Below the pieces are notes generated by a model that was given only the letters and a program-made list of their open reading frames with translations, was not told where the DNA came from and made no database searches. Below, one piece after another: positions 39,963-47,506 of a stretch of DNA of 58,383 bases. A program made the position numbers and the translations under genes. Positions within the stretch are counted from its first letter, which is position 1; each line of letters begins with the position of its first letter. Origin of the DNA: Chloroflexota bacterium (lineage in GTDB: Bacteria > Chloroflexota > Anaerolineae > JAAEKA01); assembly GCA_029558955.1 (NCBI GenBank), contig JAKQCW010000317.1, positions 1 through 58,383 of the forward strand, written 5' to 3'.

Positions 39963-42332
39963 ATGCAAGTACAGAAATATCAGTTCAACAGCCATATCGG
40001 CGACCATGAGATCGTGGTCGAGACCGGCACGCTGGCCCTGCTGGCCGGCGGCGCCGTCACCCTGCGCTCTGGCGAGTCGGTCCTGCTGGCCACCGCCACC
40101 GGCTCCCGCTCCGTGCGCGAGGGCATCGATTTCTTCCCCCTGAGCGTCGAGTTCGAAGAGAAGCTCTACGCCGCCGGCCGCATCCCCGGCTCCTTCTTCC
40201 GCCGCGAGGGCCGTCCTTCCGAGGGCGCCATCCTGACCGCACGCCTGACCGACCGGCCGCTGCGTCCCCTTTTCCCCAAGGGAATGCGCAACGAGGTGCA
40301 GATCATCGTCACCGCGCTGGCCTCCGACGGCCAGAATCTGCTGGACGTGCTGGCCATCAACGCGGCCTCCTGCGCGCTGACCATCAGCGACGTGCCCTGG
40401 GACGGCCCGGTGGGCGCGGTGCGCGTCGGCTTCATCGACGGCGGCTTCGTGGCCAATCCCACCGCGGCCGAGATGGAGAACAGCACCCTGGACCTGCGCG
40501 TGGCCGGCACGACTGACGCGATCCTGATGGTCGAGGCGGGCGCCGACGAGGTGCCGGAGGATGTGATGCTGGAGGCGCTCAAATTCGCCCATGCCAGCAT
40601 TCAGGACTTCATCGCCATGCAGCAGGGCATGCGGGAGCAGCTCGGCAAGCCCAAGTTCGAGTTTGCCGCCACCAAGGCCAAGGACGAGGTCAAGGCCGCC
40701 GTCCAGACGCTGGTCGGCCAGCGCATGGAGGATATCCTGCAGGCCGGCTACCTGAAAGAGGAGCGCAGCGCGGCCCTGGACGAGCTGAGCGTCGAGGTGC
40801 GCGAGGAGCTGGACGACAGCTTCGACGTGGCCGAGCTGAGCAGCGCCTTCGATTCGATGCTCAAAGCGAGCGTGCGCGAACAGATTCTCAGCCAGGGGGT
40901 GCGCCCCGATGGCCGCAAGACCGAGGAGATTCGGCCCATCACCTGCATGACCGGCATTCTGCCGCGCGTGCATGGTTCCGGCCTCTTCACCCGCGGCGAG
41001 ACGCAGGTGATGACCATTGCCACGCTGGGCACCCCGCGCGAGGCTCAGGAGCTGGACACCCTGGCGCCTGAAGAGACCAAGCGCTACATGCACCACTACA
41101 ACTTCCCCCCCTTCTCCACCGGCGAAACCTGGCCCATGCGCGGCCCCAAGCGCCGCGAGATCGGCCACGGCGCGCTGGCTGAGCGGGCGCTGCTTCCCAT
41201 GATTCCACCCAAGGAGCAGTTCCCCTACACCCTGCGCCTGGTCTCCGAGGCGCTGAGCTCCAACGGCTCCACCTCCATGGCCTCGGTCTGCGGCAGCACT
41301 CTGGCGCTGATGGACGCGGGCGTGCCGATCCAGGCGCCGGTGGCGGGCATCGCCATGGGCTTGGTGACCGACGCCGACAGCGGCCGCTACGCCATCCTCT
41401 CCGACATCCAGGGGATGGAAGACCACCTGGGCGACATGGACTTCAAAGTCGCCGGCACCGCCCATGGCATCACGGCCTTGCAGATGGATATCAAGATCAG
41501 GGGCATCAGCCTGGCGATGATGGAACAGGCCTTGCAGCAGGCCTATCAGGGGCGGCTGCACATCCTGGATAAGATGCTGGCCGTGATGCCGGAGCCCAAC
41601 AAGGAGCTCTCCCCCTACGCGCCGCGCATCATCACCCTGCACATCGACCCCGACAAGATCGGCAAGGTGATCGGACCGGGCGGCAAGGTGATCCGCGCCA
41701 TCCAGGACGAGTACCAGGTCAAGATCGACATCGAGGACGACGGCTCGGTCTACGTGGCCGCGCCCGATGGCACCAAGATCATGGGTGCGATTGCCCAGAT
41801 CGAGGCGCTGACCGAAGAGGCCTCCATCGGCAAGATCTACACCGGCAAGGTGGTGCGCACGGAGAGCTACGGCGCCTTCGTCGAGATCATGCCCGGCATC
41901 GACGGCATGGTACACATCTCGCAACTGGCCGACTACCGCGCGCCCACCGTGGAAGATGTGGTGCGGGTCGGCGACGAGGTGATGGTGATGGTGATCGACA
42001 TCGACAAGGCCAGCGGCAAGATTCGTCTCAGCCGCCAGGCCGTGCTGGAGGGCTGGACGGCCGAGGAAGCGCGCGAGCGTGACCGCAAGGGCAGCGGCGG
42101 CGGCAACCGCGGCGGAGACCGCGGAGGCGATCGCGGCGGCTACGGCGGTCGGGACAGCGGCTATCGCGGCGGCGACCGCGGCGGCAGCTATGGCAACCGC
42201 AGCGACAGCCAGGGTCAGCCTCGCCCCAGCATCCAGCCGCCGGAGCGCACCGGCCGGGAGAACGATCCCTCCATGGGCGAGCTGATGGACGGCGACTCAG
42301 GCGGCCACAAACGGCCCCGCCGCCGGCGCTAA
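39963..42332 (+). CDS. pnp: Polyribonucleotide nucleotidyltransferase (PNPase)
   Basis: 3'-5' phosphorolytic exoribonuclease, core of RNA decay. 789 residues: two RNase PH domains (1-~215 and ~300-545) joined by a helical domain; second-core catalytic motif [34 protein letters not shown] split by the active site, and [19 protein letters not shown] with metal Asp; KH domain ([21 protein letters not shown], ~555) and S1 domain ([20 protein letters not shown], ~620). The last ~90 residues are an unusual Arg/Gly-rich tail ([10 protein letters not shown] type) ending KRPRRRR. TAAGGA lies 6 nt before the ATG. Confidence 0.97.
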   Translation: MQVQKYQFNSHIGDHEIVVETGTLALLAGGAVTLRSGESVLLATATGSRSVREGIDFFPLSVEFEEKLYAAGRIPGSFFRREGRPSEGAILTARLTDRPLRPLFPKGMRNEVQIIVTALASDGQNLLDVLAINAASCALTISDVPWDGPVGAVRVGFIDGGFVANPTAAEMENSTLDLRVAGTTDAILMVEAGADEVPEDVMLEALKFAHASIQDFIAMQQGMREQLGKPKFEFAATKAKDEVKAAVQTLVGQRMEDILQAGYLKEERSAALDELSVEVREELDDSFDVAELSSAFDSMLKASVREQILSQGVRPDGRKTEEIRPITCMTGILPRVHGSGLFTRGETQVMTIATLGTPREAQELDTLAPEETKRYMHHYNFPPFSTGETWPMRGPKRREIGHGALAERALLPMIPPKEQFPYTLRLVSEALSSNGSTSMASVCGSTLALMDAGVPIQAPVAGIAMGLVTDADSGRYAILSDIQGMEDHLGDMDFKVAGTAHGITALQMDIKIRGISLAMMEQALQQAYQGRLHILDKMLAVMPEPNKELSPYAPRIITLHIDPDKIGKVIGPGGKVIRAIQDEYQVKIDIEDDGSVYVAAPDGTKIMGAIAQIEALTEEASIGKIYTGKVVRTESYGAFVEIMPGIDGMVHISQLADYRAPTVEDVVRVGDEVMVMVIDIDKASGKIRLSRQAVLEGWTAEEARERDRKGSGGGNRGGDRGGDRGGYGGRDSGYRGGDRGGSYGNRSDSQGQPRPSIQPPERTGRENDPSMGELMDGDSGGHKRPRRRR

Positions 42333-42896
42333 GTCACGTCGGCCTAAAGCGGTCTTCACTCACTGCTCAAGCCGGTTCCGTGAACCGGCGGCGTTGTGGG
42401 CGCAAACCCGGCGGATCACGGATCCGCCGGGAGCAGGTAAACTGAAGAGTTACTTACGCCAACTTGTACTAGGTCACGTCGGCCTAAAACGGTCTTCACT
42501 CACTGCTCAAGCCGGTTCCGTGAACCGGCGGCGTTGTTGGGTGCAAACCCGGCGGATCACGGATCCGCCGGGAGCAGGTAAACTGAAGAGTTACTTACGC
42601 CAACTTGTACTAGGTCACGTCGGCCTAAAACGGTCTTCACTCACTGCTCAAGCCGGTTCCGTGAACCGGCGGCGTAGTGGGCGCAAACCCGGCGGATCAC
42701 GGATCCGCCGGGAGCAGGTTAAGGCGGCCACAAACGGCCCCGCCGTCGGCGCTAAGTCACGTCGGCCTAAAGCGGTCTTCACTCACTGCTCAAGCCGGTT
42801 CCGTGAACCGGCGGCGTAGTGGGCGCAAACCCGGCGGATCACGGATCCGCCGGGAGCAAGTTAACTGAAGAGTCATTTTCGCCAACTTGACCTAGT
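42333..42896. repeat. Four ~140-bp tandem repeats after pnp
   Basis: Units begin at 42333, 42473, 42614 and 42756 with GTCACGTCGGCCTAAA. Each holds hairpin 1 (GCCGGTT CCGTG AACCGGC) and hairpin 2 (CCCGGCGGATC ACG GATCCGCCGGG; in unit 1 at 42371-42389 and 42407-42431). Unit 3 is cut short and joined to a 34-nt copy of the pnp 3' end (42722-42755, one mismatch), stop codon included, before unit 4. No open frame with a start is believable. Confidence 0.95.
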
Positions 42897-42911
42897 AGCC
42901 TGGAAGATCCC

Positions 42912-42945
42912 AGAAGTTCGACTTCTCCGAAGAAGTCGAACTTCT
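42912..42945. repeat. CCGA-loop hairpin, copy 2
   Basis: AGAAGTTCGACTTCT, loop CCGA, AGAAGTCGAACTTCT: a perfect 15-bp stem. It sits between the tandem repeats and lepB, may act as terminator (followed by ATTTCCTCTCTTTCC), and is related to the element at 25188-25225. Confidence 0.85.
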
Positions 42946-43016
42946 ATTTCCTCTCTTTCCCTCCCTCTCACCGGGCGTCTCGTCCGATGTGATCACGCCG
43001 GAACGAGTTCAACTGT

Positions 43017-43664
43017 ATGAGCAACGAACGCCACGAGTTTCCCCCCAGCGACGGCGCAGGGTTTCAGACGCCGGTCAGCCAGAACTATGAGCTGACCGAG
43101 GGCGCTGACCTTCCGAGCGGCGCGCCTCTGCTTCTGCCGGAACGACAGCCGGCCGCGCGCGCCAAGAGCATTGTGCGCGAGGTGGCCGAGACTCTCATCC
43201 CCGCCATCGTCATCGCCGCCCTGATCCACGTTTTCCTGGCCCAGGCCACCCGCGTCTACGGCCAAAGCATGGAACCCAACCTGCACACCGACATGCGGCT
43301 GGTGGTGGAGAAGCTCTCCTACCGCCTGCACATCCCCCAGCGCGGCGACGTGGTCGTGCTGCGCGTGCGGCCTGAGGATGAGCTGCTGATCAAACGGGTG
43401 GTCGGTCTGCCCGGCGACACCGTGGCCATCCACGATGGCCAGGTCTACGTCAACGGCCAGCCGCTGGATGAGCCCTACCTGGACCAGGAGACGCTCGGCA
43501 ACCTGGCCCCGCGCACCGTGCCTCCGCTGCACGTCTTCGTCATGGGCGACAACCGGCGGGCCAGCAACGACAGCCGCTCCTTCGGCCCCGTGCACATCGA
43601 CAACATCGTCGGCAAGGCCTGGCTCAGCTACTGGCCGCTGGGTGAGATCGGGACGGTGGAGTGA
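43017..43664 (+). CDS. lepB: Signal peptidase I
   Basis: Cleaves signal peptides of exported proteins. 215 residues: cytoplasmic N-terminus of ~55 residues rich in Pro/Glu, one membrane helix (~58-78), catalytic Ser84 in YGQSMEPNL, catalytic Lys126 in LLIKRVVGLPGD, and the C-terminal box MGDNRRASNDSRSFGPV. No clear ribosome site precedes the ATG. Confidence 0.95.
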   Translation: MSNERHEFPPSDGAGFQTPVSQNYELTEGADLPSGAPLLLPERQPAARAKSIVREVAETLIPAIVIAALIHVFLAQATRVYGQSMEPNLHTDMRLVVEKLSYRLHIPQRGDVVVLRVRPEDELLIKRVVGLPGDTVAIHDGQVYVNGQPLDEPYLDQETLGNLAPRTVPPLHVFVMGDNRRASNDSRSFGPVHIDNIVGKAWLSYWPLGEIGTVE

Positions 43665-43721
43665 AACGCCCGGCGTGATCAGCTGCAGAGGGCCGTTCAT
43701 CCTTCGGCCTTCATCTTTGCC

Positions 43722-44456
43722 ATGTCCCCCAGCTTTCCTGTGAACGAAGCTCACCCCGACGTTGCCCTGGCCGGCCGGCCGGTCAGGGCAACGTTGCGCG
43801 GGCGGCAGGTGACGGCTGTGCTCTTCGATCTGGATGGCACGCTGGTGGAGACCGACGATGAGACCACGGCGCGGCTGGCGCGCCGGCTGGCGCCGTTTGG
43901 CCCCTTCCTCCCCGGACGCGATGTGCAGCGGGCCGCCCGCCGCCTGGCCGGCTGGCTCAACGAGCGTTTCAACGGAGGGCTGGCCCTGCTGGACGGGCTG
44001 TGGCTGGATGAGCTGGCGCAACGGCTGGCCCGTCGCTGGGGGCTGATCCACGCCAACAGCGCCCACCGGCCGCTGATCCCGGTGGCGGGCACGGTGGAGC
44101 TGGCGCAGTCGCTGTATGGCCATTATCTGTTGGGCATCGTCAGCACGCGCAGCGAGGCCGAGCTGCGCGTCTATCTGGCGCAGCATGGGCTGGCAGGCAT
44201 CTTTGCCGTGCTCGTCGGCGCCGACAGCACCGCGCGCATCAAGCCCCATCCCCAGCCGATTCTGTATGCGGCCGGCCGGCTGGGCGTCCACCCTCGCCAT
44301 GTGGTCATGGTGGGCGACACGGCCGCCGATGTGCAGGCGGCAAAGGCGGCCGGCGCGCTGGCCGTCGGGGTGTTGTGCGGCTTCGGCGACCGCGCAGACC
44401 TGAGACGGGCCGATCTGGTGCTGCCCAGCACCGCCGATCTGGCGGCCTGGCTGTGA
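43722..44456 (+). CDS. HAD family hydrolase (phosphoglycolate phosphatase-like)
   Basis: 244 residues. HAD motif I VLFDLDGTLVETD, motif II GIVSTRS, motif III/IV KPHPQPILYAAGRLG...MVGDTAADVQAAKAAG; the cap is alpha-helical (type C1). Substrate probably a small sugar phosphate. The start is uncertain: codons 13-24 lie in a 34-bp near-perfect palindrome (43760-43793), and an in-frame GTG at 43809 sits seven residues before the catalytic Asp; the true start may be that GTG. Confidence 0.8.
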   Translation: MSPSFPVNEAHPDVALAGRPVRATLRGRQVTAVLFDLDGTLVETDDETTARLARRLAPFGPFLPGRDVQRAARRLAGWLNERFNGGLALLDGLWLDELAQRLARRWGLIHANSAHRPLIPVAGTVELAQSLYGHYLLGIVSTRSEAELRVYLAQHGLAGIFAVLVGADSTARIKPHPQPILYAAGRLGVHPRHVVMVGDTAADVQAAKAAGALAVGVLCGFGDRADLRRADLVLPSTADLAAWL

Positions 44457-44544
44457 GAAAGCGTCCGGCCGCAGCGCCGGGGCGCGCCGCAGAACAGGCC
44501 GGGCGAGAGGCCCGTGAGATCATCGCACCTGAAAGGATCGCCCC

Positions 44545-45186
44545 ATGTCCCTAGACTCGCGCCTGGTCAACCTGGCTGCCGTCGGCCGCAAGCTGGTGGA
44601 AGCAGGTTTTGTGCGCGATGCCAACGGTAGCGTCAGCCTGCGGTGGGAGGATCAGTGCTACATCTCGCCGGCCGGCGCACGTCTGGACCGGCTGAGCGCG
44701 GCCGATTTCATTCCCCTGTCCCTTCAGGCGCCGCAGAGCTGGCAGTTGGCCCGCGCCTCCAGAGATCACCGGGTCCATCTGGCCTGCTACCGCGCCCGCG
44801 CTGACGCCCAGATCGCGCTGCTGATTCATCCACCCAACTGCATCGCCTTGGGCTGCGCTGGGCTGAGCTTGGGGGCGATCTCGCCGGAATTCGTGTTTGC
44901 CGTCGGCGCGCAGGCCCCGCTGCTGCCCTATTTCGCCCCAGGCTCGCCCGAACTGACCGACGCCGTCACCGAGCAGATCGTCCATCAGGGTGTCTTGTTG
45001 CTGCGCAATCAGGGTGCGCTGGTGACAGCCACTGACAGCGAGGAGGCGCTGTTGCGCAGCCAGGTGGTCGAAGAGGCGGCGCGCATGGTGCTCCTGGCCT
45101 ATGCGGCCGGGGGTTCCTGTTCGTTCCTGACGGCGGAACAGGTCGAGGAACTGGAGCAGGCGGCGCATCGCCGACGCCGATCCTGA
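44545..45186 (+). CDS. Class II aldolase/adducin-like protein with degenerate metal site
   Basis: 213 residues with clear aldolase II shape (VHLACYRARADAQIALLIHPPNCIAL, YFAPGSPELTDAVTEQIVHQGVLLLRNQGALV, EEALLRSQVVEEAAR). The zinc ligands of active members are not all kept: HxH reads LxH (LLIHPP), the late RNHG reads RNQG, and the catalytic Glu region reads RDH. It may therefore be a non-catalytic or altered relative. AAAGGA lies upstream. Neighbours (HAD, beta-phosphoglucomutase) suggest sugar phosphate metabolism. Confidence 0.75.
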   Translation: MSLDSRLVNLAAVGRKLVEAGFVRDANGSVSLRWEDQCYISPAGARLDRLSAADFIPLSLQAPQSWQLARASRDHRVHLACYRARADAQIALLIHPPNCIALGCAGLSLGAISPEFVFAVGAQAPLLPYFAPGSPELTDAVTEQIVHQGVLLLRNQGALVTATDSEEALLRSQVVEEAARMVLLAYAAGGSCSFLTAEQVEELEQAAHRRRRS

Positions 45187-45231
45187 CAGCGCGACGGCGC
45201 TGCGAGCTGCGCCAGCCCCCCGTGTGCATTG

Positions 45232-45894
45232 ATGAATCTTCAAGCGCTGATCTTCGATCTGGATGGCGTCATCGCCGACACGGCGGGCTATCATTTCCAG
45301 TCCTGGCAACAACTGGCCACTGAGGAAGGGTGGACGTTCACCTGGGAGTTCAACGAGCGGCTGCGCAGCCTGGCCCGCCGCGCCTCGCTGGAGCTAATCC
45401 TGGCCGAAAACGGTCGCACGGTCGCTGAGGAGGAGCTGGCTGAGCTGCTGGCGCGCAAGAATCGCTTCTACCTGGCCCTGCTGGCGCAGATGGACGCCCG
45501 CGCGCTTTTGCCCGGCGTGCGGGAGCTGATCGCCGAGGCCAAGGGGGCCGGCATGAAGCTGGCCGTGGCCTCGGCCAGCCGCAACACGGTCGCGGTCTTG
45601 CAGCGCACCGGAGTCTACGCCGCGTTCGACGCGGTGGTGGACAGCAACAGCGGCCTGCCCAGCAAGCCCGCGCCCGACCTGCTGCTGCGCGCGGCCGCCG
45701 AGGTGCAGACCGCGCCGGCCGCCTGCCTCGTCCTGGAGGACGCAGCCGCGGGCATCGATGCAGCGCTGGCGGCCGGCATGTGGACGGTGGGCCTGGGGCC
45801 GTCGGCGCGGGTCGGCCATGCCCATCTGACGCTGGACAGCCTGGCCGGCGTTAGCCTGGCCGAGCTGCTGGCGGCCTTGGACCAGACCCTATGA
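45232..45894 (+). CDS. pgmB: Beta-phosphoglucomutase
   Basis: 220-residue HAD enzyme that converts beta-glucose 1-phosphate to glucose 6-phosphate, usually after maltose/trehalose/kojibiose phosphorylases. Motifs: FDLDGVIADTAGYHFQSWQQLA (nucleophile Asp, general acid Asp and the substrate His typical of the subgroup), RASLELIL, VASASRNT, SKPAPDLLLRAA and LVLEDAAAGIDAALAAGM. No glycoside phosphorylase is in the window. TTG at 45229 is an alternative start; the downstream gene overlaps by ATGA. Confidence 0.9.
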   Translation: MNLQALIFDLDGVIADTAGYHFQSWQQLATEEGWTFTWEFNERLRSLARRASLELILAENGRTVAEEELAELLARKNRFYLALLAQMDARALLPGVRELIAEAKGAGMKLAVASASRNTVAVLQRTGVYAAFDAVVDSNSGLPSKPAPDLLLRAAAEVQTAPAACLVLEDAAAGIDAALAAGMWTVGLGPSARVGHAHLTLDSLAGVSLAELLAALDQTL

Positions 45895-46520
45895 AAAACG
45901 CATTCCAAGTTATCCGCGTCTCCGTCGTCGATCTTTGGGACCACCTGGTTCTGGTGATGGCTTGCAGTCTGACCTGGCTGGCGCTGGTCGTGCTGATCAT
46001 CCCCGCCCCACCGGCCACCGTGGCGCTCTTCGATATGGCTGAACGCTTGGCGCGACGGGAGCCGCTGCTGGGATGGCGCGATTATCTGCGGGCGGTGGGG
46101 GCCCGCTTCGGACTGGCGTGGCGCTGGGCCGCCGTGCTCATCCCCGTGGCTGCCATCCTGCTGATCGACATCCTCGCCATGCCGCGCATCTTCTCCCCCG
46201 CCATCGCCGCGCCGGCGCAGTGGTTTTTCCTGGTGGCCTTGGCCCTCTGGTTGGTGGTCAACTGGTACGCGCTGGCCTTCCTCTTTCAGCAGAAGGAGCT
46301 GAGCGTGCGCCAGGCGTTGCGCAACGGCGCGGTCTTGCTGCTGCAATATCCCCTCTTCACCTTCGTTTTGACGGCCGCCACCCTGCTGCTCCTCTGGCTG
46401 GGGGCGATTCTGGTTCTCGTCGACCTGCTCTTTGGCCCGATGCTGGTCGCCCTGATCAGCACCTATGCCGTGTTGGATCGATTGGCTCCGGTCCGGGCGG
46501 CCCAACTGACTGAGGAATGA
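45891..46520 (+). CDS. DUF624 (YesL-like) membrane protein
   Basis: 209 residues with about five membrane segments (20-45, 83-100, 110-135, 150-180, 180-195). The N-terminal FQVIRVSVVDLWDHLVLVMACSLTWLALVVLIIPAPPATVALFDMA pattern matches DUF624 proteins, which are often next to sugar ABC transporter and glycoside-utilisation genes. Biochemical role unknown. ATGA overlaps on both sides tie it to pgmB and the permease gene. Confidence 0.75.
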   Translation: MKNAFQVIRVSVVDLWDHLVLVMACSLTWLALVVLIIPAPPATVALFDMAERLARREPLLGWRDYLRAVGARFGLAWRWAAVLIPVAAILLIDILAMPRIFSPAIAAPAQWFFLVALALWLVVNWYALAFLFQQKELSVRQALRNGAVLLLQYPLFTFVLTAATLLLLWLGAILVLVDLLFGPMLVALISTYAVLDRLAPVRAAQLTEE

Positions 46521-47506
46521 CCCGCTTCATTCTGCGCCGGCTGTTGCTGCTGCCGATTGCTCTTCTGGCGATCAACTTCGTCGCGTTCAGCTACGCCATC
46601 TTGGCCCAGCGCGTGCAGCAGAGCCAAAACCCCTTCGGCAGCGAGGTGGACCTGGCGGCGCCGATCATGCCGTTGTATGGCGCCTACCTGAGCAACGTCC
46701 TGACGGGCGACTGGGGAGAGATGCCCCTGGTGGGCGGCGTCGCGCAGACGGTGCGCGCGGCGGTTTTCGATGCGGCCGCCGCCAGCCTGGCCCTGCTGGC
46801 GCTGGCCTTCCTGCTCAGCCTGGCCGTCGGCTTGTTGCTCGGCCTGACCGGCGTGCGCGCTCGTCCACCGGGGATCAAGCCATGGCTGCCCCCTGTGGCC
46901 TCGCTGGGCCTGGCTGCACCGAGCTTCTTCGTCGGCGCGCTGGGCATTGCCCTGGTGCTGGCGCTCTATCTGCGCGGCGGCCCTGACGCCCAGCCCATTC
47001 TGCCGCTCACCGGCTTTGGCCTGGACCTGCACCTGGTGCTGCCTGTGCTGGCATTGGCCCTGCGTCCGACCATGCAGATCGCCCAAACCACGGCCAGCGT
47101 GTTGGTCGACGAGCTGGGCAAGCAGCACGTGGTGACCGCGCGCAGCTTCGGCATTCCCTGGCGCACCATTCGCAGCAAACACGCCCTGCGCAACGTTCTG
47201 CCGGCGGTGATCCTGGCCGTGGCGGCGGCGCTGCGCCTCATGCTGGGCGAGCTGATCCTGGTGGAGTGGCTGTTCGGCTGGCCAGGCCTGGGCAAGCTGC
47301 TGGCCAGCGCGTTGCTGCCCCCAACCGTGGCATCGGTGGGCCTGCTGGCGGGCGCCACGCGCAATTTTCTACACCCTGAGCTGGTGGCGGGCCTGCTGAC
47401 CTTGTTCGGACTGTTCTTCCTGCTGATCGACCTGACCAGCTCCTTGGCGACCCTTGCCATCGATCCGCGGCTGCGCGCGTCGCTGGAGAAAAGCGATCAT
47501 GTCTGA
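46517..47506 (+). CDS. ABC transporter permease, DppB/OppB type
   Basis: 329 residues, starting MTRFILRRLLLLPIALLAINFVAFSYA like peptide/nickel transporter permeases; the EAA loop ARSFGIPWRTIRSKHALRNVLPAV near 210 contacts the ATPase. About six membrane helices. The periplasmic loop after helix 1 is shorter than usual. No ATPase or binding protein is adjacent, so the partner subunits are elsewhere or absent. Overlaps the next gene by 8 nt. Confidence 0.87.
   Translation: MTRFILRRLLLLPIALLAINFVAFSYAILAQRVQQSQNPFGSEVDLAAPIMPLYGAYLSNVLTGDWGEMPLVGGVAQTVRAAVFDAAAASLALLALAFLLSLAVGLLLGLTGVRARPPGIKPWLPPVASLGLAAPSFFVGALGIALVLALYLRGGPDAQPILPLTGFGLDLHLVLPVLALALRPTMQIAQTTASVLVDELGKQHVVTARSFGIPWRTIRSKHALRNVLPAVILAVAAALRLMLGELILVEWLFGWPGLGKLLASALLPPTVASVGLLAGATRNFLHPELVAGLLTLFGLFFLLIDLTSSLATLAIDPRLRASLEKSDHV

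Noticed and set aside
39795..41924. 709-residue minus-strand frame opposite pnp
   Set aside because: Exact antisense shadow of PNPase in GC-rich codons; composition His/Gly/Gln/Ala-rich without motifs.
42394..42868. Small proteins encoded in the tandem repeats
   Set aside because: Frames arise from the repeat itself, lack ribosome sites, and shift register between units (periods 140, 141, 142).
42333..42896. CRISPR-like array
   Set aside because: Repeats are ~140 bp, contiguous and nearly identical with no unique spacers, and there are no cas genes.
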